Part shown: one piece after another, positions 45,333 to 53,697 of the stretch
Position numbering within the stretch: the first letter of the stretch is position 1
Layout of the letters: every line of letters starts with the position of its first letter
Assembly (NCBI RefSeq): GCF_018336155.1
Contig: NZ_JAGYHF010000004.1
Location: 248,001-312,000 of the forward strand
Direction of reading: 5' to 3'
Source of the DNA: Pseudomonas rustica
GTDB lineage: Bacteria; Pseudomonadota; Gammaproteobacteria; Pseudomonadales; Pseudomonadaceae
DNA: 64,000 bases
Program-made: the position numbers and the translations under genes
The notes under the pieces: model-generated
Told to the model about the DNA's origin: nothing
Database searches by the model: none
Seen by the model: the letters and a program-made list of their open reading frames with translations, nothing else

Positions 45333-47546
45333 TTATCCCAGGCTCAGTGGCGTCGAACGCTGGCGCACGCCGGTCAGCGCGAACAACGCATTGGCGATGG
45401 CCGGCACCACCGACGGACTGCCCAACTCGCCGACGCCACCGGGTTTGCTCGGCTCACCGTCGAGCACGAGGATGTCGGTGGCCGGCATGTCGGACATGCG
45501 CGTGACGCGATAGTCGTGGAAATTACTCTGCACCACCCTGCCCTGTTTGATGTCGAGCCGATCGAACAACGCGTGACCGAAGCCCCACATCAGGCCGCCG
45601 TAGATTTGCTCTTCAACACCGCCCGGCGACACTGCCAAACCGCAATCAACCACGCAGGTGAGCTTCTCGACTTTCGGCTTTCCATCGACTGTCGCGACGC
45701 GCGCGACCACCGCGATAAAACTGGTGTAACCCTGATTGGTCGCGATGCCCAGCGCGGTTCCCCGCGGTAATGGCTGACCCCAGCCGGCGCGCTCGGCTGC
45801 CTGCTTGAGCACCGCCACATGCCGTGGTCGTTCCTGCATATTGGCCAGGCGGAACGCCAGTGGATCTGCACCGGCCGCGTGCGCCAGTTCATCCATGAAA
45901 CTTTCCACAGCAAACACGTTGGGAATAAAACTCACCGAGCGATACCAGCCGCTCGGCACGTCGCTTTCGTGCTTGACCCAGTTCAACTCCAGATGCGGCG
46001 GACGATAGGCGAAGTCCCACGCAGTGATCGATTCGGTGGTGCTGTAATCCATCTTGTCGGGGCGTTCGAAATAGCCCGGCTCCCACTGTTCCGGTGAGGC
46101 CGGCGATACCGCGTGCAATTGCAGCGCACTGAGTTTGCCTTGGGCATCCAGCGCACCTTTGACCCGATGCAAGGTTGCCGGATGATTGAACAGCGCGTGC
46201 ATTTCATCTTCACGGCTGTTGAGCAGTTTCACCGGCACACCGGTTTTCTGCGCCAGATACGCGACTTCAAACAACCAGTATTTTGCCTCCCGCGCACCGA
46301 AACTGCCGCCAGACACCAACTCATGAATGGTCACGTTGGCCTTGTCGATCCCGCACACGGTTTGCGCCGCTTCCAGTGCCGACGACGGCACCTGCACGCC
46401 GCCCCAATAGGTGATCGCCTTGTCCTTGACCTGCGCGGTGATGCAGATCGGTTCCAGCGGGTTTTGCACCTTGTAGGGCATGGTGTAATCGGCTTCGATC
46501 AGCTTCGCCGCGCCCGCCCATTGCCCGGCGACATCACCTTGGGTCATGGCTTTGACGGTTTGTGCTTGCGGATCGCCGATGGCTTTGGCTTGAGCGCTGA
46601 ACAACTGCTCGCTGTCGAACCCGGCCAGCGGTGAATCGCTCCACTTGATCTCCAGTACTTTGCGGCCCTGCTGCGCGGCCCAGAACGTATCCGCCAACAC
46701 GGCGACGCCTTCCAGATTGCCGCCGAGCACATCCGGACGCCCCGGAATCGCCAGCACCTTGCGCACGCCCGGCACTTGCAGAGCCGCCGCTGAATCGACG
46801 CCGACGACCTTCGCGCCAACCACCGGCGTACGCTGAATCACCGCCACCAACATGTCCGGCAATTGCACGTCGATGCTGTACTTGAACCGCCCGCACACCT
46901 TGGCCGCCGCATCGCGTTTGTGCCGCAGCTTGCCGATGTATTTGAACTGCGTCGGGTCTTTCAGCGTGACGTGGGTCGGCGCTGACAGATTCGCCGCGAC
47001 CCCGACCAGTTCGCCGTAACCGAGGCTACGCTTACTCGACGTGTGAACGACGCGACCTTCCTCGGTGGTGCAACTGTCGGGGCTGACTTTCCACTGTTTC
47101 GCCGCTGCTGTAATCAACAGCGCCCGTGCCGTGGCACCGGCCATGCGCAAGCGATCGTATTCGAGGGAAACACTGGTGCTGCCGCCCGTGGAGAAGACTT
47201 TCCAGACCGGATGAATGTAGGTTTCGAAAAACGGGTCTTCCGGGGTAATCACCTGCACGGTCATCGGGTTGACGTCCAGCTCTTCCGCCACACACGCGGC
47301 CAATGCCGTTTGCGTACCGGTGCCCGAGTCATGCTTGTGCACCACCAGTTTCACCGTGCCGTCGGGAAAAATCCGCACCCAGGCATTCGGTTCAAATTCG
47401 TTGGCCGGCGCCATGGCTTTTGGATCGGTGGCTGCGATGCCGCCGGGCAGATACAGGGCAATCGCCAGTCCGGAAGCGACGGTCGCCGCTTGCTTGAGAA
47501 AAACCCGCCGCGGCAGTTCGATACGGGTGTCGTCGATAAGGCTCAT
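45333..47546 (-). CDS. Molybdenum hydroxylase large subunit (isoquinoline 1-oxidoreductase beta-like)
   Basis: This 737-residue molybdopterin-binding subunit belongs to the xanthine dehydrogenase family in its IorB-like form. A twin-arginine type signal (LPRRVFLKQAATVASGLAIA, residues 11-30) indicates export of the folded enzyme. Cofactor-binding segments include HDSGTGTQTALAACVAEEL, VSGGSFGAREAKYWL and the C-terminal GGVGELGSPSVVPAIANAL with the catalytic Glu. It probably hydroxylates an N-heterocycle or aldehyde in the periplasm. The ATG overlaps the small-subunit stop; no FAD subunit or cytochrome follows. Confidence 0.88.
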   Translation of the reverse strand: MSLIDDTRIELPRRVFLKQAATVASGLAIALYLPGGIAATDPKAMAPANEFEPNAWVRIFPDGTVKLVVHKHDSGTGTQTALAACVAEELDVNPMTVQVITPEDPFFETYIHPVWKVFSTGGSTSVSLEYDRLRMAGATARALLITAAAKQWKVSPDSCTTEEGRVVHTSSKRSLGYGELVGVAANLSAPTHVTLKDPTQFKYIGKLRHKRDAAAKVCGRFKYSIDVQLPDMLVAVIQRTPVVGAKVVGVDSAAALQVPGVRKVLAIPGRPDVLGGNLEGVAVLADTFWAAQQGRKVLEIKWSDSPLAGFDSEQLFSAQAKAIGDPQAQTVKAMTQGDVAGQWAGAAKLIEADYTMPYKVQNPLEPICITAQVKDKAITYWGGVQVPSSALEAAQTVCGIDKANVTIHELVSGGSFGAREAKYWLFEVAYLAQKTGVPVKLLNSREDEMHALFNHPATLHRVKGALDAQGKLSALQLHAVSPASPEQWEPGYFERPDKMDYSTTESITAWDFAYRPPHLELNWVKHESDVPSGWYRSVSFIPNVFAVESFMDELAHAAGADPLAFRLANMQERPRHVAVLKQAAERAGWGQPLPRGTALGIATNQGYTSFIAVVARVATVDGKPKVEKLTCVVDCGLAVSPGGVEEQIYGGLMWGFGHALFDRLDIKQGRVVQSNFHDYRVTRMSDMPATDILVLDGEPSKPGGVGELGSPSVVPAIANALFALTGVRQRSTPLSLG

Positions 47547-48010
47547 CAGGCCTCCTTCGGCGCATTCGCCGCACGTTTGATCGCTTTATTGATGCGCCCG
47601 TAAGTGCCGCAGCGGCAGATATTTCCGGACATCGCATTGCGGATCGAATCGTCGGTCACCGCCGCACCGGTGTTGAGCAACGCGGCGGCGGACATGATCT
47701 GCCCGGATTGACAGTAGCCGCATTGCGGCACATCTTCGGCGACCCAGGCCAGTTGCAGCGGATGGCTTTCCGTCGGCGACAAACCTTCGATGGTGGTGAT
47801 GCTATGGCCCGCGACGGCGGCCGCCGGCAATTGGCAGGAACGCACCGCGACGCCGTCCAGGTGCACGGTGCAGGCACCGCACAGGCCCATGCCGCAGCCG
47901 AACTTGGTGCCGGTGAGTTTCAGTTGATCACGCAAGACCCATAACAAGGGCATGGAGGAGGACGCTTCATCCAGCTCGCGTCGTTCGCCGTTAACCGTGA
48001 ATGCAATCAT
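47546..48010 (-). CDS. Molybdenum hydroxylase [2Fe-2S] small subunit (IorA-like)
   Basis: This 154-residue subunit has a plant-type ferredoxin cluster ([18 protein letters not shown] and a fourth Cys at RSCQ) and a second four-Cys cluster domain ([29 protein letters not shown]). It passes electrons from the molybdenum centre in the large subunit. It is the first gene of the operon, divergent from a LysR gene 118 bp away. Confidence 0.92.
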   Translation of the reverse strand: MIAFTVNGERRELDEASSSMPLLWVLRDQLKLTGTKFGCGMGLCGACTVHLDGVAVRSCQLPAAAVAGHSITTIEGLSPTESHPLQLAWVAEDVPQCGYCQSGQIMSAAALLNTGAAVTDDSIRNAMSGNICRCGTYGRINKAIKRAANAPKEA

Positions 48011-48128
48011 TGTCAGGCTCCAAAAGAGCGGCCCGTCTTTGTGCGGGCCTGGTCACCGATTATTGGAACCCTGAGCAACACGCGGCCAGCGACGATTTCT
48101 GCCAACCGCTGTAAGCAGGACTAACAAC

Positions 48129-49034
48129 ATGTACAAGCGATACCCGTCGGTGCAGTCCATGAGCGCGTTTATCCACGCCGCACGCAGCGGCAGTTTTTCC
48201 AGCGCTGCGCGCAAACTGGATCTGACCCACAGTGCGATCAGCCAGCAGATTCGTGCGCTGGAGGATTTCATCGGCCAGCCGCTGTTCGTGCGTGAAGGCG
48301 GCGGCAGCAACCTGACCGACGCCGGGCAGTTGTTTGCCAGTGTGTTGTCGGACGGTCTGGCGCAGATTGACCGGGCGATCTCTTCGGTGAAAAACCGCAG
48401 CGTCGCGCAACGGTTGACGCTTGATGTCGACAGCGAACTGGCGCAGAGCTGGCTCAATCCGCGCCTGCCGCAGTTGCTCGATGGGCTGCCGGATTACGAG
48501 GTGACGTTGCTGTCGATGCCGCGCAGTGATCGCAGCACGTTTGAGCGGGTCGATCTGGCGTTGCGCTATGGCTATGGCGATTGGGACGACTGCGAGATGA
48601 CGCAGATTTGTGGCGATCGGGTGCTGGCAGTGGCTTCGCCGGATTTGCTGGAACGCTATGGGTTGCAGGTGCCGTTGAGCCCTGCGCAGATTTTGGAATT
48701 GCCGTTGTTGGGATATACGCGAAGGTCGTGGATTCCGTGGCTGGATGCGGCAGGGATGACGCCGACCGAGCCGCCGGCACGGGTGATTTTTGATAATGCG
48801 GCGAATTTGATTGCGGCTGCCGAGGCTGGCGTTGGCGCGGGGCTGGTGCGTGGATTGTTGGCGGCTGATGCATTGCGCAGTGGGCGGTTGGTGGCGTTGA
48901 ATGAGGCGCAGATTGCGGCGCATTACAACCTCTACGCGGTGTGGCCGCATGGGCAGGCGGAGCGTGTGGCGCCGGTGGTTGAAGCGATCAAGCAGTTGGC
49001 TTTGCGTACGCTTGAAATCCAGCCCTCACCCTAG
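48129..49034 (+). CDS. LysR-family regulator with MITE-encoded C-terminus
   Basis: The product has 301 residues with the helix-turn-helix MSAFIHAARSGSFSSAARKL, DLTHSAISQQIRALEDFIGQ and a GcvA-type effector domain. It is divergent from the molybdenum hydroxylase genes and is the best candidate to control them. Its last three codons and TAG stop lie inside the terminal inverted repeat of the MITE that starts at 49023, so the original 3' end has been replaced. Confidence 0.88.
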   Translation: MYKRYPSVQSMSAFIHAARSGSFSSAARKLDLTHSAISQQIRALEDFIGQPLFVREGGGSNLTDAGQLFASVLSDGLAQIDRAISSVKNRSVAQRLTLDVDSELAQSWLNPRLPQLLDGLPDYEVTLLSMPRSDRSTFERVDLALRYGYGDWDDCEMTQICGDRVLAVASPDLLERYGLQVPLSPAQILELPLLGYTRRSWIPWLDAAGMTPTEPPARVIFDNAANLIAAAEAGVGAGLVRGLLAADALRSGRLVALNEAQIAAHYNLYAVWPHGQAERVAPVVEAIKQLALRTLEIQPSP

Positions 49035-49213
49035 CCCTCCCGAAACGTCGGACCGCCCAAAGGTAGAGGGGACTGATAGTGGGATATTGACGAATTACGC
49101 CGACTTGAGAGATCAGCTTTGAATCCATAATCGACTCGAACTTTCAGGTCGATGCATCGCGAAAAACACCTCGGTCGGCCCCCTCTCCTTCCGGGAGAGG
49201 GCTGGGGTGAGGG
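49023..49213. mobile_element. MITE-like element, 191 bp, second copy
   Basis: The ends CCCTCACCCTAGCCCTC and GAGGGCTGGGGTGAGGG match those of the element at 41378-41526, and the interior shares GAGGGGACTGA and AATTACGCCGACTTGAGA. It is about 40 bp longer. The left end overlaps the LysR stop. Confidence 0.82.
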
Positions 49214-49439
49214 TAGTTCCTGATCTGCCCATATCGAACGCATATCACCACCCCGCCCAATTAATATTGTACGAACCCCTCCCCCTTTCCAATACTCGCC
49301 CTCAGCAGCCACCCACCCGGGCCGGATGCGAACAGGCGAGGGAATGCGCGAGTCTTGCGCATAGAAACGGCCGATTGCCCGGGACGTGGATGCCGAGAGC
49401 CGCAAGGCTCCCTTCCCCGCTATCAGGAGATCGACTGCA
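49214..49439. promoter_or_regulatory. Upstream region of the amidohydrolase-UbiD gene run
   Basis: A 226-bp non-coding stretch between the MITE and the first amidohydrolase gene. CAGGAGA at 49424-49430 is the ribosome site. It must hold the promoter for the run; I could not assign promoter boxes or an operator with confidence. Confidence 0.35.
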
Positions 49440-50369
49440 ATGATCATCGATATCAGCTGCTATCCCACCGATCTGGTGGACCTCGCCTGGAGGCATGACG
49501 GTGACCCGTTCACCGGCGAGCGTCTGCTGGAGATGATGGATGGCCCGTACATGGTCAACGGCAAGCCTCGCCGCATTGACAAAGCCTTCATCCAGCCGCC
49601 GCAAGGCAACACGATTTACACCTGGACCGACGGCGACCTGACCGGCCGTGAATCCATCGACGCCTACATGGCCTACACCTTGAAAATGGTGCAGACCTAC
49701 CCGGATCGTTTCATCGGCTGCTTCGTTTACAACCCGCGCTGCGGCGTGGAAAACGGCGTCGAAGCGATCGAGCGCTACGTCAAGGAACACGGTTTCGGCA
49801 TGGTGCAGATGCAGGCCAACATGCACGCCTACCGTCCTGACCGTGCGCTCGACTGGGTACGCCCATGCTTCGAGAAGTGCGCCGAGCTGGGCATTCCGGT
49901 CAAGTTGCACACCGGCGACGGGCCTTACAGCATCCCGTCGGAATGGGTGCCGATGATCAAGGAATTCCCCAACGTCAATTTCATCATGGCCCACTTCGGC
50001 GTGCAGACCGGTGGCGTCTACGTGTTCGAACCGATGCAATGGGCGATGGAATTGCCCAACGTCTACTGCGAATCCGGCTGGTGCCTGCAATCGCGGATCG
50101 TCGAATTCGCCAAGGTCTTGCCGACGCACAAGATCCTCTTCGGCACCGACACGCCACCGAACGAACCGGGCATGTGGCTGCGCCTGCTCGAAGTGCTCTG
50201 CCACGAGCCGCCGCAGGGTCTGAACCTCGACGAGGACACCCTCGAAGACTACTTGGGCAACAACACCGCGCGGATGATCGGCCTCGAACCGACCCCGCCA
50301 CCCCGTTCCGTTTCCGAAGCAGAGGCGCAACTCAAGCGCCCCGTCACCACTCAACTGGCCAGGAGCTGA
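49440..50369 (+). CDS. ACMSD-type amidohydrolase, metal-ligand-deficient paralogue
   Basis: This 309-residue protein of the amidohydrolase-2 (ACMSD) family has the same plan as the next gene: PYMVNGKPRRIDKAFIQPP, KLHTGDGPYSIP, FIMAHFGVQTGG and LFGTDTPPNEPGMWL. The first-strand HxH metal motif is missing: residues 6-8 read Ser-Cys-Tyr instead of His-Leu-His, while the two later His and the Asp remain. It may be a non-catalytic partner of the next protein or use a different metal site. The ATG at 49440 aligns with the downstream paralogue; the frame is open to 49386. Confidence 0.85.
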   Translation: MIIDISCYPTDLVDLAWRHDGDPFTGERLLEMMDGPYMVNGKPRRIDKAFIQPPQGNTIYTWTDGDLTGRESIDAYMAYTLKMVQTYPDRFIGCFVYNPRCGVENGVEAIERYVKEHGFGMVQMQANMHAYRPDRALDWVRPCFEKCAELGIPVKLHTGDGPYSIPSEWVPMIKEFPNVNFIMAHFGVQTGGVYVFEPMQWAMELPNVYCESGWCLQSRIVEFAKVLPTHKILFGTDTPPNEPGMWLRLLEVLCHEPPQGLNLDEDTLEDYLGNNTARMIGLEPTPPPRSVSEAEAQLKRPVTTQLARS

Positions 50370-50373
50370 ACCG

Positions 50374-51279
50374 ATGATTATCGACACCCATCTGCACCCA
50401 ACAAATCTGGTCGACGAGGCCTGGCGCCACACCGGCGAACCGTTCACCGGCGAGCGCATGCTCAAACTGATGGACGGCCCGTACATGATCAACGGCAAAC
50501 CACGCCGCATCGACATGGGTTTCATCCAGCCGCCACCGGGCAACACCGGTTATCGCGACGGCAACCGCCGGGGCCGCGAAGGCGTACGCGACTACATGTC
50601 GTACATCGCCGAACTGTGCATGAAGTACCCGGATCGCTTCATCGGCAACTTCAACTTCAACCCGCGCTGGGGACCGGAAAACGGTGCAGCGGAGCTGGAA
50701 TTCCACATCAAGGAATACGGCTTCAAGATGCTCAAACTGCACGCCAACATGCACGGCTATCGCCCGGATCGCGCACTCGACTGGCTGCGTCCGGCGATGA
50801 AGGTCTGCGCCAAGTACAACATCGTCGTGCTGATCCACACCGGCGACGGCCCGTACACGATTCCGACGATGTTCTACCCGATCATCCGCGAGTTCCCGAT
50901 GGTCAATTTCATCATCGGCCACTTCGGTATCCAGACCGGCGGCAACTACTCGTTCGAAGCGTTCTGGATGGCGATGGACACGCCAAATGTGTACTGCGAA
51001 TCGGGCTGGTGCTTCCAGTCGCGGATCGTCGAATTCGCCAAGGAACTGCCGCGCAACAAGATCGTGTTTGGCACGGACTCGCCGCCGAATGAGCCGGGGA
51101 TGTGGCTGCGGGAACTGGAAGTGTTGTGCTCGCCGGCACCGCAAGGCTTGGGGATTGATGAGGATCATCTCGAAGACTACCTGGGCAACAACATCGCAAG
51201 GTTGTGCGGGATCGAACCGACGCCACCGCCGAAGGATCTGGCCGAGGCCGACATACGCCTGACCACCACGTATCTCTAG
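50374..51279 (+). CDS. ACMSD-type amidohydrolase (decarboxylase or hydrolase)
   Basis: This 301-residue paralogue begins MIIDTHLHPTNLVDEAW with the intact HxH at residues 6 and 8, then VLIHTGDG, FIIGHFGIQTGG and VFGTDSPPNEPGMW. All metal ligands of the ACMSD group (His, His, His, His, Asp) are therefore present. Family members decarboxylate aromatic or heterocyclic acids (2-amino-3-carboxymuconate semialdehyde, gamma-resorcylate, 5-carboxyuracil) without organic cofactor. It follows its paralogue by 4 bp, so the two are co-translated and could form a heteromer. Confidence 0.88.
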   Translation: MIIDTHLHPTNLVDEAWRHTGEPFTGERMLKLMDGPYMINGKPRRIDMGFIQPPPGNTGYRDGNRRGREGVRDYMSYIAELCMKYPDRFIGNFNFNPRWGPENGAAELEFHIKEYGFKMLKLHANMHGYRPDRALDWLRPAMKVCAKYNIVVLIHTGDGPYTIPTMFYPIIREFPMVNFIIGHFGIQTGGNYSFEAFWMAMDTPNVYCESGWCFQSRIVEFAKELPRNKIVFGTDSPPNEPGMWLRELEVLCSPAPQGLGIDEDHLEDYLGNNIARLCGIEPTPPPKDLAEADIRLTTTYL

Positions 51280-51311
51280 ATAACGCAAATCCTTGGGGTA
51301 ACAAGGAAACC

Positions 51312-51462
51312 CTGTGGCGAGGGGATTTAGCGAAACGTCGCACCGCCCCGTTCGGCTGCGCAGCAGTCGCAAAACCTGTGAATGAGCTTTTTCCTGACAC
51401 AGCGCAATTGCGGGTTTTGGGGCCGCTTCGCAGCCCAACGGGGATAAATCCCCTCGCCACAG
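51312..51462. mobile_element. MITE-like element, 151 bp, with perfect 18-bp terminal inverted repeats
   Basis: CTGTGGCGAGGGGATTTA at 51312-51329 and TAAATCCCCTCGCCACAG at 51445-51462 are exact inverted copies. Inner arms (GTTCGGCTGCGCAGC and GCTTCGCAGCCCAAC) are partly complementary too. It carries no gene and sits inside the gene run, between the second amidohydrolase and the UbiD gene. Confidence 0.85.
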
Positions 51463-51509
51463 AGGCCCTCGCCACAAGGGATCTGTGCACAGAGCACACA
51501 GCGACTTTA

Positions 51510-51598
51510 CAGGCACGAAGATGACCCGGCGTTCGTTCGACCGGCAGGCCAACGGCTGGCCGCGCGAACGCCCTCTCACCCCTGCGTGCCTGCTTTTT
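51510..51598 (+). promoter_or_regulatory. Structured leader with terminator-like outer stem ahead of ubiD-type gene
   Basis: Nested complementary arms are visible: CAGGCACG (51510-51517) with CGTGCCTG (51585-51592), GGCGTTCG (51528-51535) with CGAACGCC (51565-51572), and GGCCA with TGGCC inside. The outer stem is followed by CTTTTT, as in an attenuator. The same stretch holds a 28-codon frame (ATG 51521, stop 51605-51607) beginning MTRRSFDRQ and ending 4 bases before the UbiD start. It could be a leader peptide or a ligand-sensing RNA; I recognise no known riboswitch. Confidence 0.45.
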
Positions 51599-51611
51599 AC
51601 GAGGTGACACC

Positions 51612-52997
51612 ATGACCCGTTCGACGCTCGGCGATTCTCAGGACTTTCACGTGTTCATCGACGCCTATCGCCGTGAGTACCCGGACGATGTGCTGACCGT
51701 CACTCAACCGATTTCTGCCGATCAGGACGTCACCGCCCTGGTCGATGCCCTCGCCGCCCAGGGCCGCGATCCGCTGCTGATCTGCGAAAACGTCGGCAAC
51801 CTCGGCGTGCCGGTGGCGACTAATCTGTTCGCCTCCCGCACCCGCATCGCTCGGCTGTTCGGCGTAACGCCTGCGCAACTGCACGAAACTTTTCAGACCC
51901 GCGCCAACCACCCCATCGCCCCGCGCTATGTGGAAAGCGGCCCGATTCTCGATGAAGTCTTCGAAGGCGAAGCGTTGGATCTGGCGCTGCTGCCGATGCT
52001 CAAGCATTTCGACAGCGATCGCGGCCCGTACATCACCAACGCGATCATCATCGCCGAAGACCCGCTGACCGGCATCGCCAACATGAGCTATCACCGCTCG
52101 ATGCGCCACGCCCGCCAGGCCCTCGCCACCAGCCTGCATTCACGCGGCCACCTGTGGCGGATGCTGCAAACCGCGCGCGAACGTGGCGAAGAATTGCGTG
52201 TGGCCATGGTGGTTGGCGCGCACCCACTGTTCATGCTCGCCGCCGCTGCACGCTTGCCCTATGGCGCCGATGAACGCGCCGTCGCTGGCGGGCTGTTTGG
52301 TGCGCCACTGGAGTTAGTGAAAACCCCGCGCTACGGCATCGGTGTACCGGCGTATGCCGAGTTTGTTCTGGAAGGCGCGATTGACCCGGCGGCCTATGCC
52401 GAGGAAGGCCCGTTCGGTGAATTCAGCGGTTATTCCGCGGATCGCTCGACCAACAATGTGCTGCGCGTCGACACCCTGTTAAAGCGCAAGGACGCCTGGC
52501 TGGTCGATGTGATGGGCGGCCGCTACGCCGAGCATTTGACCCTCGCCCGCCTGCCGCGCGAAGCGGAGATGAGCGAAAAACTCAAGGCACGTTTCCCCGC
52601 TGTCACCGCTGTGCATTACCCAAATTCCGGCACGCATTTTCACTGCTACGTCGCGCTGGATCAGAGCCGCGACGGCGAGGCGCGGCAGATCATGCTGGCG
52701 TTGCTCGGCTGGGATCCGTACCTGAAAACCGTGATCGCGGTGGACAGCGATATCGACATCAGCGATGACAGCCAGGTGCTGTGGGCGCTGGCCACGCACT
52801 TCCAGCCGCATCTGGATATTTTCACCATCGATGGTTTGCCCGGTAGTCCGCTCGATCCATCGTCGTCGGTCAACGGCACCACTTCGCGGATGGGCCTGGA
52901 TGCGACTCGCGGTTCCGGGTTTGACGGGATCAAGGCGCAGCTGGATCAGGATGTACTCGAACGCGCGCGGGTTTTGCTCAAAGGACTGGAATCGTGA
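51612..52997 (+). CDS. UbiD-family prenyl-FMN-dependent decarboxylase
   Basis: This 461-residue UbiD-type (de)carboxylase shows the family segments MSYHRSMRHARQ (with the active-site Arg) and the EEGPFGEFSGYSADR loop (with the Glu pair), and VDVMGGRYAEHLTLARLP. It needs prenylated FMN, supplied by the UbiX homologue whose ATG overlaps its stop. Substrates of the family are aromatic and heteroaromatic acids. The genomic setting points to catabolism rather than ubiquinone synthesis. GAGGTGA is the ribosome site. Confidence 0.9.
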   Translation: MTRSTLGDSQDFHVFIDAYRREYPDDVLTVTQPISADQDVTALVDALAAQGRDPLLICENVGNLGVPVATNLFASRTRIARLFGVTPAQLHETFQTRANHPIAPRYVESGPILDEVFEGEALDLALLPMLKHFDSDRGPYITNAIIIAEDPLTGIANMSYHRSMRHARQALATSLHSRGHLWRMLQTARERGEELRVAMVVGAHPLFMLAAAARLPYGADERAVAGGLFGAPLELVKTPRYGIGVPAYAEFVLEGAIDPAAYAEEGPFGEFSGYSADRSTNNVLRVDTLLKRKDAWLVDVMGGRYAEHLTLARLPREAEMSEKLKARFPAVTAVHYPNSGTHFHCYVALDQSRDGEARQIMLALLGWDPYLKTVIAVDSDIDISDDSQVLWALATHFQPHLDIFTIDGLPGSPLDPSSSVNGTTSRMGLDATRGSGFDGIKAQLDQDVLERARVLLKGLES

Positions 52998-53623
52998 ACC
53001 GGCAACGGATGGTCGTCGGCATCAGCGGCGCGTCCGGCTTCATCTACGGCGTGCGCTTGCTGCAATTGCTCGCTGAACTGGACATCGAAAGCCACCTGAT
53101 CATCAGCCGCGCGGCGCTGCTGACCATGGCTCACGAAACCGATTACAAACTCGCCGACGTCACTGCATTGGCCAGTCATTACCACCGCGCCGATGACGTC
53201 GCCGCCGGGATTGCCAGCGGTTCGTTTCGCTACCTCGGCATGGTGGTGGCGCCATGTTCGATGAGGACGCTGGCGGAGATTGCCACCGGCACTTCTTCGG
53301 GGCTGATCGGACGCGCCGCCGACGTCACGCTCAAGGAGCGCCGCACGCTGGTGTTGATGGCCCGCGAAACCCCGCTGACCCTCGCCCACCTGCGCAACAT
53401 GACCGCCGTCACCGAGATGGGCGGAATCATCGCCCCGCCGGTGCCCGCGTTCTACGCCCGCCCGGAAAACCTCGCACAAATGGTCGACCACAGCCTCGGC
53501 CGCGTGCTCGACCTGTTCGGCCTCGATGCGGGCGTCGCACAACGCTGGCAAGAACACCCACAACCCTGTGGGAGCGGGCTTGCTCGCGAAAGCGGTGTGT
53601 CATTCAACAATGAAGGTGGCTGA
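52994..53623 (+). CDS. UbiX-like flavin prenyltransferase with REP-encoded tail
   Basis: This 209-residue enzyme makes prenyl-FMN from FMN and dimethylallyl phosphate for the UbiD partner encoded just upstream (ATGA overlap). Family motifs are VVGISGASGFIYGVRLLQLL, VVAPCSMRTLAEIATG and MARETPLTLAHLRNM. The last 18 residues (CGSGLARESGVSFNNEGG) are translated from a REP element that starts at 53567, so the natural C-terminus has been extended or replaced. The core is complete and should be active. Confidence 0.9.
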   Translation: MNRQRMVVGISGASGFIYGVRLLQLLAELDIESHLIISRAALLTMAHETDYKLADVTALASHYHRADDVAAGIASGSFRYLGMVVAPCSMRTLAEIATGTSSGLIGRAADVTLKERRTLVLMARETPLTLAHLRNMTAVTEMGGIIAPPVPAFYARPENLAQMVDHSLGRVLDLFGLDAGVAQRWQEHPQPCGSGLARESGVSFNNEGG

Positions 53624-53655
53624 CCCACCGCATTCGCGAGCAAGCCCGCTCCCAC
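53567..53655. repeat. REPIN overlapping the UbiX gene end
   Basis: TGTGGGAGCGGGCTTGCTCG and the inverted CGAGCAAGCCCGCTCCCACA. The first 57 bases are inside the UbiX reading frame. Confidence 0.92.
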
Positions 53656-53697
53656 ATTTGATCGCACTCCGACAAAAACACAGTTAAGGAGCTTCAG

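Noticed and set aside
44271..45770. 499-codon plus-strand open frame
   Set aside because: It starts in REP sequence and runs antisense to a clear LysR gene and the molybdenum hydroxylase gene.
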